Assembly (NCBI RefSeq): GCF_000425785.1
Contig: NZ_AUEC01000012.1
Span: 1 to 64,000, forward strand
Length of the DNA stretch: 64,000 nt
Reading direction: 5' to 3'
From: Pseudomonas taiwanensis DSM 21245
Lineage (GTDB): Bacteria > Pseudomonadota > Gammaproteobacteria > Pseudomonadales > Pseudomonadaceae
In this document: piece after piece, positions 63,307 through 64,000 of the stretch
How the letters are laid out: each line of letters begins with the position of its first letter
How positions within the stretch are numbered: the stretch's first letter is position 1
Program-made: the position numbers and the translations under genes
The notes under the pieces: model-generated
Told to the model about the DNA's origin: nothing
Database searches by the model: none
Seen by the model: only the letters and a program-made list of their open reading frames with translations

Positions 63307-64000
63307 TCACGCCCGTCGCATGAACTCCGTCGCCGTTCCACCGGCGGCATTCAACTGGAACACCCGCGCTGGCCGCCCCTGTTCATCGAAGAATACCTGT
63401 CCGAGCCCCGCGCTGTTCCATAGCCGTTCGCCTGCATCGGCATGGCTGGGCGTGCGCGGTATCACTTCCATCTCCCGACGCTTGGTGAACCAGTTGAGCG
63501 GCGAGCGTGGCGCGTACAGCCAGCGGTTCAGCCGGTCGAGCACCGCCAGCAGGCGTTTGGGGAATTCGTTCTTGATGCCGCTGCTGGTGATCTGCCACAG
63601 GTGCGGGCTGCGCTGACGATGGCGAATCAGAACTTCGTAGACGAACGAATAGTGCACATCCCCCGACAGGATCACGTAATGCCCCGGTGTGCGCGAGTGG
63701 CGGAAGATGTTCAGGATCACCTGCCCTGCACCCCGGTGGGCCATCCAGTTTTCGGCATCTACCAGCAGCGGGTAGCCCAGCCAACTGAACACCCTCTGCA
63801 CGGTCTCGATCAGCTTCACCCCGAAAATCGGTGCAGGTGACACGATGACGGCGGAAGGATGGTCGAGCAGCGCCTGCTGCAGCTCGCACAGTGCTTCCCA
63901 ATCCAACAGGCCGGAGGGCTTGGCCAGGTTGCTTTCGCTGCGCCAGCGTCGGGTGCGGGTGTCCAGCACCAGCAGAGGCGGGTTGGTGGGGAGGTTGAAT
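63307..64000 (-). CDS. PhoD-like alkaline phosphatase/metallophosphatase, 3' part (partial)
   Basis: The frame is open from the window edge and ends at 63307; only about the last 231 codons are present, so the start lies outside. Visible motifs are SAVIVSPAPIFGVKLIE, VDAENWMAHRGAGQVILNIF and, in the metallophosphatase core, YVILSGDVHYSFVYEVLIRH (GDVHYS). The C-terminus WNSAGLGQVFFDEQGRPARV and the end MRRA lack known extra domains. Family: PhoD-like calcium or iron-dependent phosphodiesterases. Convergent with rssC. Substrate and localisation cannot be told without the N-terminus. Confidence 0.82.
   Translation of the reverse strand, partial: FNLPTNPPLLVLDTRTRRWRSESNLAKPSGLLDWEALCELQQALLDHPSAVIVSPAPIFGVKLIETVQRVFSWLGYPLLVDAENWMAHRGAGQVILNIFRHSRTPGHYVILSGDVHYSFVYEVLIRHRQRSPHLWQITSSGIKNEFPKRLLAVLDRLNRWLYAPRSPLNWFTKRREMEVIPRTPSHADAGERLWNSAGLGQVFFDEQGRPARVFQLNAAGGTATEFMRRA

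Overview
The window is about 62 percent GC chromosomal DNA from a fluorescent pseudomonad, most likely of the Pseudomonas putida group. The evidence is gene content and order: fadB-fadA-topA, lexA-sulA, psrA-nagZ, mfd-gapB-sthA, lolCDE, copR/cusS-queF and rssB-rssC. Protein styles fit the genus (a GAPDH with a long N-terminal extension, SthA with a Thr in the redox position, a bimodular QueF), and REP-type repeats of putida style lie between genes. No insertion sequence, prophage, integrase, CRISPR array, rRNA operon or toxin-antitoxin pair is visible. Gene density is about 90 percent and composition is uniform, so this is core chromosome rather than an island.

Layout. 0.1-12.1 kb: aconitase A, then rlmM, tusA and pdxB, a 57-residue conserved protein, an ABC exporter, a chemoreceptor, a malate:quinone oxidoreductase with a lipoprotein signal, tRNA-Pro(CGG) and a small lipoprotein. 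12.2-16.7 kb: moaB-moeA (molybdenum cofactor), converging on a manC-glycosyltransferase pair (surface polysaccharide). 17-22.5 kb: a YegS-like lipid kinase, a NarL-type two-component pair, a histidine-less HPt-like protein, cheV with a sigma-28 (FliA) promoter, and a MOSC protein. 22.6-27.7 kb: slt, uup, a universal stress protein and a small membrane protein. 28.4-34.8 kb: fadBA, a DUF1653 protein and topA. 34.9-39.4 kb: two small conserved genes, lexA-sulA with two LexA boxes, psrA with a tandem operator over its promoter, a YkuD protein without signal peptide, and nagZ. 39.4-51.2 kb: a SWIM-SNF2 helicase, csiV and mfd on the minus strand, then gapB, apbE and sthA. 51.2-58 kb: a GDPD, a PilZ protein, lolCDE, and a metal-type two-component system with a CopR-box-like site upstream. 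58.2-64 kb: queF, DUF4404, a HAD-like protein lacking the catalytic aspartates, mlaA, a PilZ protein, rssB-rssC, and the 3' part of a PhoD-like phosphatase that runs off the window.

Themes. Several genes meet in fatty-acid sensing and the stationary-phase programme: psrA, fadBA and rssB/rssC. Genome maintenance is represented by lexA-sulA, mfd, the SNF2 protein, topA and uup. Envelope biogenesis and recycling are represented by lolCDE, mlaA, slt, nagZ, the YkuD protein and csiV.

I do not see a convincing large undescribed system. The best leads are small: the His-less HPt-like protein divergent from cheV; the HAD pseudoenzyme; the signal-less YkuD protein next to nagZ; the lipobox on Mqo and its absence on MlaA; and several precise DNA signals (FliA promoter, PsrA double operator, CopR-like box, hairpins before apbE and between lolD and lolE, and a sulA terminator built into the coding sequence).
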